In this document: one piece after another, positions 29,785-38,737 of the stretch
Numbering within the stretch: position 1 is the stretch's first letter
Layout: each line of letters opens with the position of its first letter
From: a candidate division FCPU426 bacterium
GTDB lineage: Bacteria; Oederibacteriota; Muellerivitia; Muellerivitales; DAHXKG01
DNA length: 64,000 nt
Direction: 5' to 3'
Assembly: GCA_027366525.1 (NCBI GenBank)
Contig: DAHXKG010000004.1
Coordinates: 169,617-233,616, forward strand
Notes under the pieces: model-generated
What the model was told of the DNA's origin: nothing
The model's database searches: none
What the model saw: the letters and a program-made list of their open reading frames with translations, nothing else
Program-made: the position numbers and the translations under genes

Positions 29785-30705
29785 TTGAGAAACATTTTGA
29801 TTTGGATTTGTATCTTGGGTCTCTTGGGGATTTCTGAAACGAGCCAAGCGGCCCTTCAAACCGGTGGAGAACGGCCGGCAGATTATCTGTTGTTTGGTGT
29901 GGGAGGACGCGAAGTTGCAATGGGTCAGTCTGGGATTGCCGATCCTTCAGGATTAGCTGCCGCTTTTTTAAATCCAGCTTTGATAACCTCGGTTCGTACG
30001 CTTCAAGTTGATGGCCAATATGATTTTTTATCCCTCAATCGGCAATTAGGTTATTTTGCTATTGGAAATCATATCCATCGAAGTTCTATTTCTTTTGGAC
30101 TTTCAGCGATTTATTTTTCAGCGGGCAATGATTTAGAATACCGTCTCGGGCCTTCGTATAATCCTATCTCAACTTTTGGGGATACCGAAATGACGTTTTT
30201 GCTTTCATTGGGGACGCAGGTTTTACCGAATTGGACCATGGGGGTAAATCTGAAATACTTTTTCCAGTCGATTTTTAATGTGGGGGGGTGGGGAGGGGGC
30301 ATTGATTTTGGAACACAATGGAAGGTTGCCGCCCTGACTCGTGTGGCTGCGGTTGTTCAAGATGCGTTTTCAATTTTGCAATTTCCAGGGTCATCGAGTG
30401 GAATTTTCCCACCGACTTATCAAGTTGGCATTTCGCAACAAATTCCCGATTGGAATTTGATTGGGGATGGGGATTTAGTATGGAGCTCTGATTTGCAATT
30501 TCAGCCTCGAGTAGGGGTGGAATGGAAACCTTGGCCTGAATTGGCGCTGCGCGGGGGATATGGAAACAGTGGTGTGACAGGCGGTTTCGGGATTTTATTA
30601 CAAGGTTCAACAACCAGTGAAGCGTTTGATTATACGTTGTTTCCTGATGCCATCGAACCGGGCAACATGCTTTATCAAATTAATTTGAGTTTAAAATTTT
30701 TATAA
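29785..30705 (+). CDS. PorV/UPF0164-like outer-membrane beta-barrel protein
   Basis: 306 residues from a TTG with GGAG upstream. After a signal peptide (LIWICILGLLGISETSQA) it shows the PorV/PorQ-type opening: FGVGGREVAMGQSGIADPSG, then FLNPALIT. Alternating amphipathic strands follow and the chain ends in LSLKFL, a hydrophobic beta-signal. In Bacteroidota PorV shuttles T9SS cargo, so proximity to a sorting-tail protease is suggestive, not proof. Confidence 0.78.
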   Translation: MRNILIWICILGLLGISETSQAALQTGGERPADYLLFGVGGREVAMGQSGIADPSGLAAAFLNPALITSVRTLQVDGQYDFLSLNRQLGYFAIGNHIHRSSISFGLSAIYFSAGNDLEYRLGPSYNPISTFGDTEMTFLLSLGTQVLPNWTMGVNLKYFFQSIFNVGGWGGGIDFGTQWKVAALTRVAAVVQDAFSILQFPGSSSGIFPPTYQVGISQQIPDWNLIGDGDLVWSSDLQFQPRVGVEWKPWPELALRGGYGNSGVTGGFGILLQGSTTSEAFDYTLFPDAIEPGNMLYQINLSLKFL

Positions 30706-30711
30706 GGAAGT

Positions 30712-31500
30712 ATGTGCAAAATGAATACAGATCCATATAGGAAGCATCTTCAGCTATGCCAAAAATTGGGCATTCGTTATTTACCATCGGAACCCATCCC
30801 CCCAACCGTTTCCCCCGTTCAACCTACGTCTCAAAAACAAGCCATGGAGTCTCCTTCTTTCAAATCGGAGATTTTGGCTCCAGTGGATTATTCAAAACTT
30901 AAAGTAACGTGGAATCCTAATCAAACCGAAATTGGGAAAAAACTTTTAGAATTTTATGGGCAAATTTGTGAGTGTCAAAAATGTTCTTTAGGGGCAAGCC
31001 GAAAAAATTTTGTTTTTGGAAGCGGAAATCCTCAAACCGAGATTATGTTTGTGGGTGAAGCTCCCGGCGAGGAGGAAGATAATCAAGGTCTGCCTTTTGT
31101 TGGGCGGGCGGGTCAATTATTAACAAAGATCATCGAATCCGTTGGACTGTGGAAACGAAATGAAGTGTTTATTTGTAATATCCTAAAATGTCGTCCCCCC
31201 TTTAATCGACAGCCCCAACCGTCCGAAGTTGAGGCCTGTTTTCCTTATATACATCATCAAATTCAATTAATTCAGCCCAAAATGATTGTGGCCTTAGGAC
31301 TCACGGCGGCCGCCGCACTTTTAAAAACCAAATCGACCTTGGGCAAGCTTCGAAATCAATGGCATGATTATGCGGGCATTCCTCTCCGCGTGACATATCA
31401 TCCGGCAGCACTTTTGAGAGTGGACGCTTATAAAAAAGAGGTTTGGGATGATATGAAAATAATACGTGACAAATTTATGACGATGACTAATAAAAAATAA
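30712..31500 (+). CDS. Type-4 uracil-DNA glycosylase
   Basis: It removes uracil from DNA. The 262-residue protein has a variable N-terminal extension, then FeS cysteines (CECQKC), the active-site GEAPGEEEDNQGLPFVGRAG, CNILKCRPP, and the C-terminal catalytic YHPAALLR. All are diagnostic of family-4 UDGs. AAGGAAG lies very close to the ATG at 30712, so initiation at ATG 30721 is equally possible. Confidence 0.93.
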   Translation: MCKMNTDPYRKHLQLCQKLGIRYLPSEPIPPTVSPVQPTSQKQAMESPSFKSEILAPVDYSKLKVTWNPNQTEIGKKLLEFYGQICECQKCSLGASRKNFVFGSGNPQTEIMFVGEAPGEEEDNQGLPFVGRAGQLLTKIIESVGLWKRNEVFICNILKCRPPFNRQPQPSEVEACFPYIHHQIQLIQPKMIVALGLTAAAALLKTKSTLGKLRNQWHDYAGIPLRVTYHPAALLRVDAYKKEVWDDMKIIRDKFMTMTNKK

Positions 31501-31572
31501 ATTATTTGATGAAAAATGCTTAAAATAAGAAAAAGCCACTAACTATTAATTGTCAGTATAGGTTTTTATCAA

Positions 31573-34251
31573 ATGAAATTTTTTTTAACACTTATTTTTA
31601 CTTTATTAATCGTATTATTAGTGAAATCAGTCTGTGAAGCTCAAACAGCCACTCCTACTTTTACGTTTACAAATACTTCAACCACGACAGCAACTCCTAC
31701 GGCGACAGCTACGCCAACGAATACGTCGACAATGACTGAGACTTTTACACCGACATTTACGACGACTCCCACCAACACATCGACAACCACTCCCACGGCG
31801 ACAGCTACGCCAACGAGTACATCGACAATGACCGAGACGTTCACCCCGACGACGACTCCCACAACGACGTCAACGCCCACGAGTACGGCAACTGCAACCC
31901 GGACATTTACCCCGACATTCACCTTTACCGCAACCTCAACTTTTACGCCCACTAATACTCCCACCGAAACGTTTACGGCCACGCCAACCAGTACGAATAC
32001 GCCAACGACCACCCCGACCGTGACTCCGACCCCAACTCCGACGCAACCCATCGTTGATGTTGCTCTTGGAAGCACCTCACCCGGGAGTCAGGTGATTATC
32101 CCAGGAGCGACGAATGTTTCCGTCATGGAGGTCACCCTCAAGAATGCGAGTAATGAGGTTGAGGATTTGAATTATCTGCTATTGAAATCGTTGGGAACGG
32201 GGAATACGACCGGCATTGTTGAGGTCAAGTTATGGAAGGATCCGGATGGCAGCGGACAAGTTGATGCACAATCGGTATTTTTGGTGGGGGGGACTTATCA
32301 GAGTGGGAGTGTTACCTTGGGAGGATATCCCTTGGATACGATTGGAGCATTAGGGACGAATGATTATTTGATTACGTATGACTTTTCAACCAGTGCGAGT
32401 TTAGATGGAACGACGTTTTCTGGCGAGATTGAAAGCGGGAGTAGTGTATCGGGAGTAGGTGAAACCTCAGGAAGGAGTCTGGATGTGGTGGGAAGTTTTC
32501 CAGTCACAGGAGCGGTGGTGACCGTGGAAGCCGCTACGCCAACCCCGACGGACACCTTTACGACGACTCCCACCAGCACTTCCACCAACACTCCGACGAC
32601 GACTCCCACAACGACGTCAACGCCCACGAGTACGGCAACTGCAACTCGGACATTTACCCCGACATTCACCTTTACCGCAACCTCAACTTTTACGCCCACC
32701 AATACTCCCACCGAAACGTTTACGGCCACGCCAACAGAAACGCCAACGCTAACTCCAACCGCTACGCCGCTTCCGCCTAATCATTTAAGCTTTGAAAATG
32801 TTATTTCACCTATTTATGCTGGACAAAGTAGTGTTCCTCAAACATTGATTTTAGAAAATGGTCAAAATCAACCTGCAATCGCTTCAACAGATATTACGGT
32901 CAGTTTAACATCCAACTCATCGGGTGAATACACATTTTCAGCGGCGGCTAATGGACCAGCCATTTCACAAATAACTATTTTAGCAGGAACTTCCCAAGGC
33001 ATTTTTTATTATCGGGATGATTTGGCTGGAATTGATTTATTAACGGCTTCAGCGGCTAATTTACCACAAACGTCAACCTCAGAATCGGTGACCATTAATC
33101 CTGGACCTCTCACGCAAATTCAAATTATTCTTCCGGGAGAAGTGGCTGCACCTGGGAAGCCGAATTTTGATCCTAGTGGAGTTATAGGGTCTCCAACCAA
33201 TTTGACGACCGGAGAAATATTTACGGCTACCATGAATGCCGTGGATGCTTATTTTAATGTGATAAAGACCAATCAAGATTCTCTGGCGGTTACGACCACG
33301 GATCCTGCAGTTCCCGCCAGCGATGTTGTACTCACCAATGGAACGGATGCACATTCGATGATGTTTTTTTCCAGTGGAACTCAAACTATTTCAGCGGTCG
33401 ATCAAAGTCAATCCGGCATTCATGGAACGAGCAATCCTGTTTTGGTTCAGGCAGGGAGCAGTACGACACTATTAAATATCACGCATACTTCTCCTGATTT
33501 AACAACAGTGATTAAGGGACAAAGCGGTGTTACGATTTTGAATTTCAACTTATCGATTCCGGTGACGGGAGGAACCGATCCTGTTAACCTACAAGGGCTA
33601 ACTTTAAATTTAATAGGTGCTCATGGGACACCGGTAAACTTTAACTCAGCATTTCTTCAAGTTGCATTGGAAAGTGCTTCAGCAACCATTCTCTTGAATG
33701 GTGCTGCGTTAAATGCAGGGATCGTTGCTTTTGTTTTTCCAAGTGGGAGTTGGACAGTGACAAATGCTCAACCACTGACTTTTTCCTTGGTCGCAACGAT
33801 TGCAACCAATCCAACCTCTTCAGAAGTTCAATGCGCTTTACAGGATAGCTCTGCAGTTACAGCGGAAGATGCGACGACCCGTACGCCCGTGGGTATTATT
33901 ACGGAGGGGGATTCCAGCGGATTTCCAATGCAGTCAATGAAACTGTATTTTTTAAACAATACTATTAGTCAAGATTTTGGAAATTATCCAAATCCCTTTC
34001 ATCCAGAAATTCAAAATACCACCATTGCCTTTTATCTTGCGCAGCCATCTAAAGTATCTTTGTCGATCTATGATGTCCTAGGTTCTAAGGTTCAAAGTCT
34101 TTTAAATCAAGCATATTTAGCGTCTGGCTGGCATCAAATTCCATGGAATGGAAGAAATGGCCTAGGCGAAGAAGTTCAAAATGGAATTTATTATTGTCAA
34201 CTTGAAGTAAATGGTCAAAGTTATTTGATCAAAATAGCGGTGGTTCAATGA
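31573..34251 (+). CDS. Large exported Thr/Pro-rich protein with sorting-type C-terminus
   Basis: 892 residues: signal peptide (FFLTLIFTLLIVLLVKSVCEA), Thr/Pro linker (about 27-157), a beta-rich domain (about 158-316), a second Thr/Pro linker (about 317-397), and several Ig-like/beta domains. The C-terminal T9SS/FlgD-like domain starts at NYPNPFHPEIQNTTIAF and ends NGIYYCQLEVNGQSYLIKIAV. No catalytic motif is seen; an adhesin or surface-structure role is plausible. The stop overlaps the next gene (ATGA), a PorV-like protein, so secretion partners may be co-translated. Confidence 0.75.
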   Translation: MKFFLTLIFTLLIVLLVKSVCEAQTATPTFTFTNTSTTTATPTATATPTNTSTMTETFTPTFTTTPTNTSTTTPTATATPTSTSTMTETFTPTTTPTTTSTPTSTATATRTFTPTFTFTATSTFTPTNTPTETFTATPTSTNTPTTTPTVTPTPTPTQPIVDVALGSTSPGSQVIIPGATNVSVMEVTLKNASNEVEDLNYLLLKSLGTGNTTGIVEVKLWKDPDGSGQVDAQSVFLVGGTYQSGSVTLGGYPLDTIGALGTNDYLITYDFSTSASLDGTTFSGEIESGSSVSGVGETSGRSLDVVGSFPVTGAVVTVEAATPTPTDTFTTTPTSTSTNTPTTTPTTTSTPTSTATATRTFTPTFTFTATSTFTPTNTPTETFTATPTETPTLTPTATPLPPNHLSFENVISPIYAGQSSVPQTLILENGQNQPAIASTDITVSLTSNSSGEYTFSAAANGPAISQITILAGTSQGIFYYRDDLAGIDLLTASAANLPQTSTSESVTINPGPLTQIQIILPGEVAAPGKPNFDPSGVIGSPTNLTTGEIFTATMNAVDAYFNVIKTNQDSLAVTTTDPAVPASDVVLTNGTDAHSMMFFSSGTQTISAVDQSQSGIHGTSNPVLVQAGSSTTLLNITHTSPDLTTVIKGQSGVTILNFNLSIPVTGGTDPVNLQGLTLNLIGAHGTPVNFNSAFLQVALESASATILLNGAALNAGIVAFVFPSGSWTVTNAQPLTFSLVATIATNPTSSEVQCALQDSSAVTAEDATTRTPVGIITEGDSSGFPMQSMKLYFLNNTISQDFGNYPNPFHPEIQNTTIAFYLAQPSKVSLSIYDVLGSKVQSLLNQAYLASGWHQIPWNGRNGLGEEVQNGIYYCQLEVNGQSYLIKIAVVQ
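31851..31988 (+). repeat. 138-bp direct repeat, copy 1 (Thr/Pro linker)
   Basis: It differs by only two bases from copy 2 at 32598-32735. The copies are 747 bp apart, a multiple of three, and lie in the same reading frame. Confidence 0.9.
32598..32735 (+). repeat. 138-bp direct repeat, copy 2 (Thr/Pro linker)
   Basis: Near-identical to 31851-31988. Recombination between the copies would remove exactly 249 codons, including the whole first beta-rich domain, without a frameshift. Confidence 0.9.
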
Positions 34252-35903
34252 ATTCAAACCCCAAATGGTTCAAGCGGTATTTCTTGTTTAGTGTATTGAT
34301 GAGCGTGATGCTGTATTCACACCAAGGCCTAGCCGCTTCGAATACAGGAGGGCTTGAGTCACCGTTTGAAATGGGAGCGTCAGCTCAAATTTTGGGTATG
34401 GGTGAAGCGGGCGTGGCTTTAGTTGAAAATAGTGCCAACATGGATTTAAATCCGGCGATTTTAGCAGGAATTTTGAATCAGCAAATTGCAACATTTCATA
34501 CAACTTTGTTTTTAGATACATCCTATGATGCCTTGAGCTACGATTATCCGACTCGCATGGGAACCTTGGGATTTCAAGTTATTCGATTGTCATCAGGAAA
34601 TATTAATGAAACCACGACCTCAATCGTTCCCGTGGGAACTTTTTCAGATGAGCAGATTCAAGGCTCTCTCGGATATGGCACCGAGATTGTTCAAGGGTTC
34701 TATGGCGGCGTTGCCCTGAATTATGAATATGAGAGCATTGATGTTTGGCAAGATACTGGTGTGGGTGCTAATGTAGGCGGCCTATATGTGCTGGCATCTT
34801 CACGCCGTGATTTGAGTGATTGGGGATGGAAAAATTTTTCAATAGGATTTTCAATATCAAATTTGATCCAGCCAAGTTTAAAATTATTTGAAAATGTGGA
34901 TACGCCAGCTCGAGTTTATCGCATGGGGTTAACGTATCATTATTTAAGCACTAATTTCATTAATTCAATTTGGATCAGTGCTGAGGATGACATGATTCCG
35001 GCAGTGAATTCAACGGTTCACTTGGGATTGGAGTATGAATGGAATAATCTACTTTTGGGTCGGGTGGGATATGATGGTTCCAATCCCACATTTGGATTTG
35101 GAGTGAATTGGCATGGATTTCAGTTTGATTATGCCTGGAATCACCCTGCGCTGGGCATGTTAAATCTTTTTTCACTTTCGTATAGCTTCGGGCGGATTCG
35201 TTCGTGGTGGAATTTACAACAGTGGAAAAAGGAACATCGCATATTAAAACGCCAACAAGAACAATTACATATTTTAACATTTATTGCCCAAAACTACGAG
35301 CGTGTGCATGATTTGATTCATGCCATGGTTGCATGGAAAAATGTTTTAAAGCAGTTCCCGAAAGATGTATATGCGCAAACCCAATTTAGAAAAATTACCA
35401 TTCAATTTCACCAAGCCCTTCAATTGAACCTGCGAGAGGCCGAATATGATAAAAAAACAGGTCATACGCAATCCTTTGTTAAACATGTTACGAATGTCCT
35501 GAGACTTGATCCTTCTAACACGAAGATTTTACACTTGTTACAAAATCAAAACCAACAGCTTTTTTTAGAATGGAATTACTTAAGAGGACTCGAAGCGGAA
35601 GAAGCGCATAATTATCAAAAAGCCGTCGAATATTTTGGTATTGTGTATCATCAGGATCCGTATTATCGTCAAATTCGAGAATTATGGACGAATGCAAATA
35701 GCCATTATTTACCCATTGAGTCGCTTTCACCTCAATTGGGGAAAATTTATGCCCAGGGAGTTAAAAATTTTTTGGATGGCAATTATCGTGAGGCAATTCA
35801 CAATTGGGAACAAATTCTTAAAAAGGAACCTAATAATTTTTTAATTCAACGAAACGTTCGGGATGCGAAGCAACGTTTAAGACGAAAGGAATCCCACCCC
35901 TGA
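34248..35903 (+). CDS. PorV-like outer-membrane protein fused to TPR repeats
   Basis: 551 residues. The N-terminal signal peptide (FSVLMSVMLYSHQGLAA) precedes a PorV/UPF0164-like barrel (FEMGASAQILGMGEAGVALVENSANMDLNPAI) to about residue 310. The C-terminal 240 residues carry TPR-like helices (VHDLIHAMVAWKNVLKQFP, EEAHNYQKAVEYFGIVYHQ, NYREAIHNWEQILKKEPNN). The start overlaps the preceding gene (ATGA) and the stop overlaps the next (TGATG). A barrel with a periplasmic protein-interaction arm is a reasonable reading. Confidence 0.75.
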   Translation: MNSNPKWFKRYFLFSVLMSVMLYSHQGLAASNTGGLESPFEMGASAQILGMGEAGVALVENSANMDLNPAILAGILNQQIATFHTTLFLDTSYDALSYDYPTRMGTLGFQVIRLSSGNINETTTSIVPVGTFSDEQIQGSLGYGTEIVQGFYGGVALNYEYESIDVWQDTGVGANVGGLYVLASSRRDLSDWGWKNFSIGFSISNLIQPSLKLFENVDTPARVYRMGLTYHYLSTNFINSIWISAEDDMIPAVNSTVHLGLEYEWNNLLLGRVGYDGSNPTFGFGVNWHGFQFDYAWNHPALGMLNLFSLSYSFGRIRSWWNLQQWKKEHRILKRQQEQLHILTFIAQNYERVHDLIHAMVAWKNVLKQFPKDVYAQTQFRKITIQFHQALQLNLREAEYDKKTGHTQSFVKHVTNVLRLDPSNTKILHLLQNQNQQLFLEWNYLRGLEAEEAHNYQKAVEYFGIVYHQDPYYRQIRELWTNANSHYLPIESLSPQLGKIYAQGVKNFLDGNYREAIHNWEQILKKEPNNFLIQRNVRDAKQRLRRKESHP

Positions 35904-38302
35904 TGATTAGGCAATGGATACAATCACTATTGAAGGACAATTTTGTAATCAAATGGTTTTTTCATTCGAATCAACGAACCTATCAAATCGAAATTAATTC
36001 CGACGATCGGGAAATTTTTGAAGTTAAAAATTTTCTGGATCGTATTTGTGATTTGGCCGGGTGTACATCGCGGGAAGCTTCCAACATCAAATTATCCGTC
36101 GATGAAGCATGTACGAACATCATTCGTCACTCGTATCAAAATAACACCACGGGAAAGATCAAAATCGAGGTTGGCGTAGGATTAAAGGCGATTACAATCA
36201 AAATTATTGATCACGGAACATCCTTTGAACTCAATCGGATTAAAGAACCGGATTTGGATAAATATGTTCGTGATGGGAAAAAAGGAGGCCTTGGACTTTG
36301 GATTATCCGTAAAATGATGAATCATATTAGTTACCGAGCCTATGGAGATCGCAATGAGTTAACGTTAGTAAAAATTCTTTCCAAATCAATCCCCAAAATT
36401 TCGAGTGTTCAGGCCCATGCAGTTCCAATTTCAGTGAAATTTACTTCTGGGGCAATTCTTATCACCATTATCATTGTCATATCTGTATTTTTGATGCTGA
36501 GCCATCGTCAAAAAGCCTTTTTTATTGCTCAGCAAAATGAAAGAGCTCGAGAAATTACCTTGGCCATTTCAACGAGTAGTGGCGAAGAGGTAGTCAAAAA
36601 ATCGGACTTGCAATTGAATCAATTTATACGAAATTTCATTTCGGGGGATACGACGCATGTTTTGAGCTATATTTTTATTGTTAGTGCACACCAGCGCTAT
36701 TTAGCCGATTCGAATTTGGAAGATATTTTTCAAAAATATCATCGACCGCAGGGACAAAATCCTGTAACGCTCGGGTTGCGTATATATCATGTGGGCAGTG
36801 TTTTAGAATATGTCATGCCTATTTTCTTTCAAAACAAATATGTCGGCGAGGTTCATGTGGGGCTGAGTGAAAAGCGAATAGGCCAACTTTTAAACCAAGC
36901 CGAATTTCGGTTGAAATGGATTTTTGCAGGTATTTTACTGATCGCAACATTCCTAATTTATTTTATTTCGAAAAAGATCACAGGACCGATTGAAAAAATA
37001 TTTGCTGGTGTTCAGGCAATTGCTTCAGGTGATTATTCTGTCAAAATTGATCTGAATACCCAAGATGAATTTGGACAACTGGCATCGATTTTTAATCAAA
37101 TGACTAACCAAATCCGTGATTCTCAAAAGGGTTTAATGGAGCAAGAACGCATGCAGAAAGAAATGCAAGTTGCTCAGGAAATTCAACATACGCTTTTACC
37201 CGCTCAGTTTCCAGAAGTCAAAGGTTATGAAATTGGGGCAATGTATCGGGCAGCCAAGGAGGTGGGTGGCGATTATTATGACTTTTTTTGGGTTGATCCA
37301 ACGACTCTGGGCATTGTGGTAGCGGATGTCTCTGGCAAGGGCGTGCCGGGCTCGTTGGTGATGACCATGATTCGAACAGCGATGCGACTTGAGGCTCGAA
37401 ACAATAAATCGGCGGCAGAAGTTTTATCACGAGTGAATCAGCATGTAACTTCCGATATGAAACATGGAATGTTTGTTACGATGTGCTATATCATTTTAGA
37501 TTCTATCAACCGTGTGATTAATTTTTCAAGCGCAGGCCATAATCCTATTATTTTGTATCGCCGGAAAACTCAAGGCATTTATTTCTTAAAGCCCCAAGGA
37601 TTTCCAGTAGGATTGGATTTGCCGGAAGACAATGTTTTTGAAAAAACCTTATCCCTTCAAAAAGTCAGCTTAGAACAAGGCGATATGCTCGTCATTTATA
37701 CTGACGGCATTACGGAGGCCATGAACGTTAATAAACAACAATTCGGAGAAGAACGATTAATTGCCACCATTAAAGAAAATTCGCATCTGAATCCCAAGGA
37801 ATTTATTGATGAATTAAATCGACGTATTAGCGAATTTACGCAAGGCGCCGAGCAACATGATGACATTACCGTCGTGGTAATAAAAGAAAAAATGAAAGCT
37901 CAAACCGTGGTATTTCAGTTCAAAAAGAAATTGATTACTATGGTTCAAGAAGGCGAGTCGGTGACAGAAGCTTGTCGAAAAATGAATGTTTCTCCAAGTG
38001 CCTATTATCGATACAAGAAACTATTTGATCAATATGGGGAAGCTGGATTGAAACAAACGGATCGCCATCGTCGCATGATGACGGAACTGACCAATGATCA
38101 AAAAATGGCGGTTTTAAAGCTGGTTAAAGAATTTCCTCAATATGGTCCCACTCGAATTGCTGGAATGTTAAAAACGCGTTCTGAATTGCCCATGACACTG
38201 GATCCTAAACAAATTTACATATATTTAAAACGGCGTAATCTGAATTCAGTTAAAGCAAGACAGGAGTTTGCTACAAATCCTGTTGACAGCTTTCGATTGT
38301 AA
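35903..38302 (+). CDS. Membrane partner-switch protein: RsbW-like kinase, HAMP, SpoIIE phosphatase and HTH
   Basis: 799 residues with an unusual domain order. Residues 25-160 are an anti-sigma-kinase-like HATPase (N-box VDEACTNIIRHSY, G-box GGLGLWIIRKMM). Membrane helix 1 (about 180-203) and helix 2 (about 338-358) bracket an extracytoplasmic sensor of about 135 residues. A HAMP linker follows (ITGPIEKIFAGVQAIASGDY). The PP2C/SpoIIE domain (about 430-665) keeps its metal ligands: GGDYYDFF, VADVSGKGVPGSL, YTDGITEAMN, QHDDITVVVI. The last 120 residues are a transposase-type helix-turn-helix (ESVTEACRKMNVSPSAYYRY, then YGPTRIAGML). The next gene is a STAS protein, the expected substrate. Kinase and phosphatase in one chain plus a DNA-binding tail is odd. 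Confidence 0.85.
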   Translation: MIRQWIQSLLKDNFVIKWFFHSNQRTYQIEINSDDREIFEVKNFLDRICDLAGCTSREASNIKLSVDEACTNIIRHSYQNNTTGKIKIEVGVGLKAITIKIIDHGTSFELNRIKEPDLDKYVRDGKKGGLGLWIIRKMMNHISYRAYGDRNELTLVKILSKSIPKISSVQAHAVPISVKFTSGAILITIIIVISVFLMLSHRQKAFFIAQQNERAREITLAISTSSGEEVVKKSDLQLNQFIRNFISGDTTHVLSYIFIVSAHQRYLADSNLEDIFQKYHRPQGQNPVTLGLRIYHVGSVLEYVMPIFFQNKYVGEVHVGLSEKRIGQLLNQAEFRLKWIFAGILLIATFLIYFISKKITGPIEKIFAGVQAIASGDYSVKIDLNTQDEFGQLASIFNQMTNQIRDSQKGLMEQERMQKEMQVAQEIQHTLLPAQFPEVKGYEIGAMYRAAKEVGGDYYDFFWVDPTTLGIVVADVSGKGVPGSLVMTMIRTAMRLEARNNKSAAEVLSRVNQHVTSDMKHGMFVTMCYIILDSINRVINFSSAGHNPIILYRRKTQGIYFLKPQGFPVGLDLPEDNVFEKTLSLQKVSLEQGDMLVIYTDGITEAMNVNKQQFGEERLIATIKENSHLNPKEFIDELNRRISEFTQGAEQHDDITVVVIKEKMKAQTVVFQFKKKLITMVQEGESVTEACRKMNVSPSAYYRYKKLFDQYGEAGLKQTDRHRRMMTELTNDQKMAVLKLVKEFPQYGPTRIAGMLKTRSELPMTLDPKQIYIYLKRRNLNSVKARQEFATNPVDSFRL

Positions 38303-38340
38303 AGCAATAATGTTTTTAATTTTTATTTAAAGGGGTTTGT

Positions 38341-38703
38341 GTGGAGGGGTTAACAGTTAATGTTACATCACCAATTGAATCACCGGATGTCAAAGTCTTA
38401 GTTGTAAAAGGTTTTTTAGATACGACAACCGCTCCCAACTTTGAGAAGACATTTCAAGAAGCTTTAAATAATAATTATTACAAATTAATTATTGATTTAA
38501 GTGGGGTCAATTATATTAGCAGCGCTGGATGGGGTATTTTTGTAGGCGAATTACGACGTATTCGAGAAAGTAAGGGGAATTTGTTTTTGGTTGGAATGAA
38601 TGAGGAAGTTTTTGAAGTATTTGAGCTTTTAGGATTTAACGCGATTATACAATCATTTTCAGATGTACCGACAGCAATTCGAGAAGGATTTCAAAAATCT
38701 TAA
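38341..38703 (+). CDS. STAS-domain anti-sigma factor antagonist
   Basis: 120 residues from a GTG with AAAGGGG upstream. It has the STAS/SpoIIAA pattern (LIIDLSGVNYISSAGWGIF) with S60/S61 as candidate phosphoacceptors. It should cycle between phosphorylated and free forms under the kinase and phosphatase halves of the upstream protein. The cognate sigma or other target is not in the window. Confidence 0.9.
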   Translation: MEGLTVNVTSPIESPDVKVLVVKGFLDTTTAPNFEKTFQEALNNNYYKLIIDLSGVNYISSAGWGIFVGELRRIRESKGNLFLVGMNEEVFEVFELLGFNAIIQSFSDVPTAIREGFQKS

Positions 38704-38737
38704 ACTGGGTTGAAGCCCGCTAGGAGAAGTGAAATCA

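Noticed and set aside
38341-38703. STAS protein as a sulfate transporter fragment
   Set aside because: It stands alone at 120 residues next to a kinase/phosphatase gene, which fits an anti-sigma antagonist.
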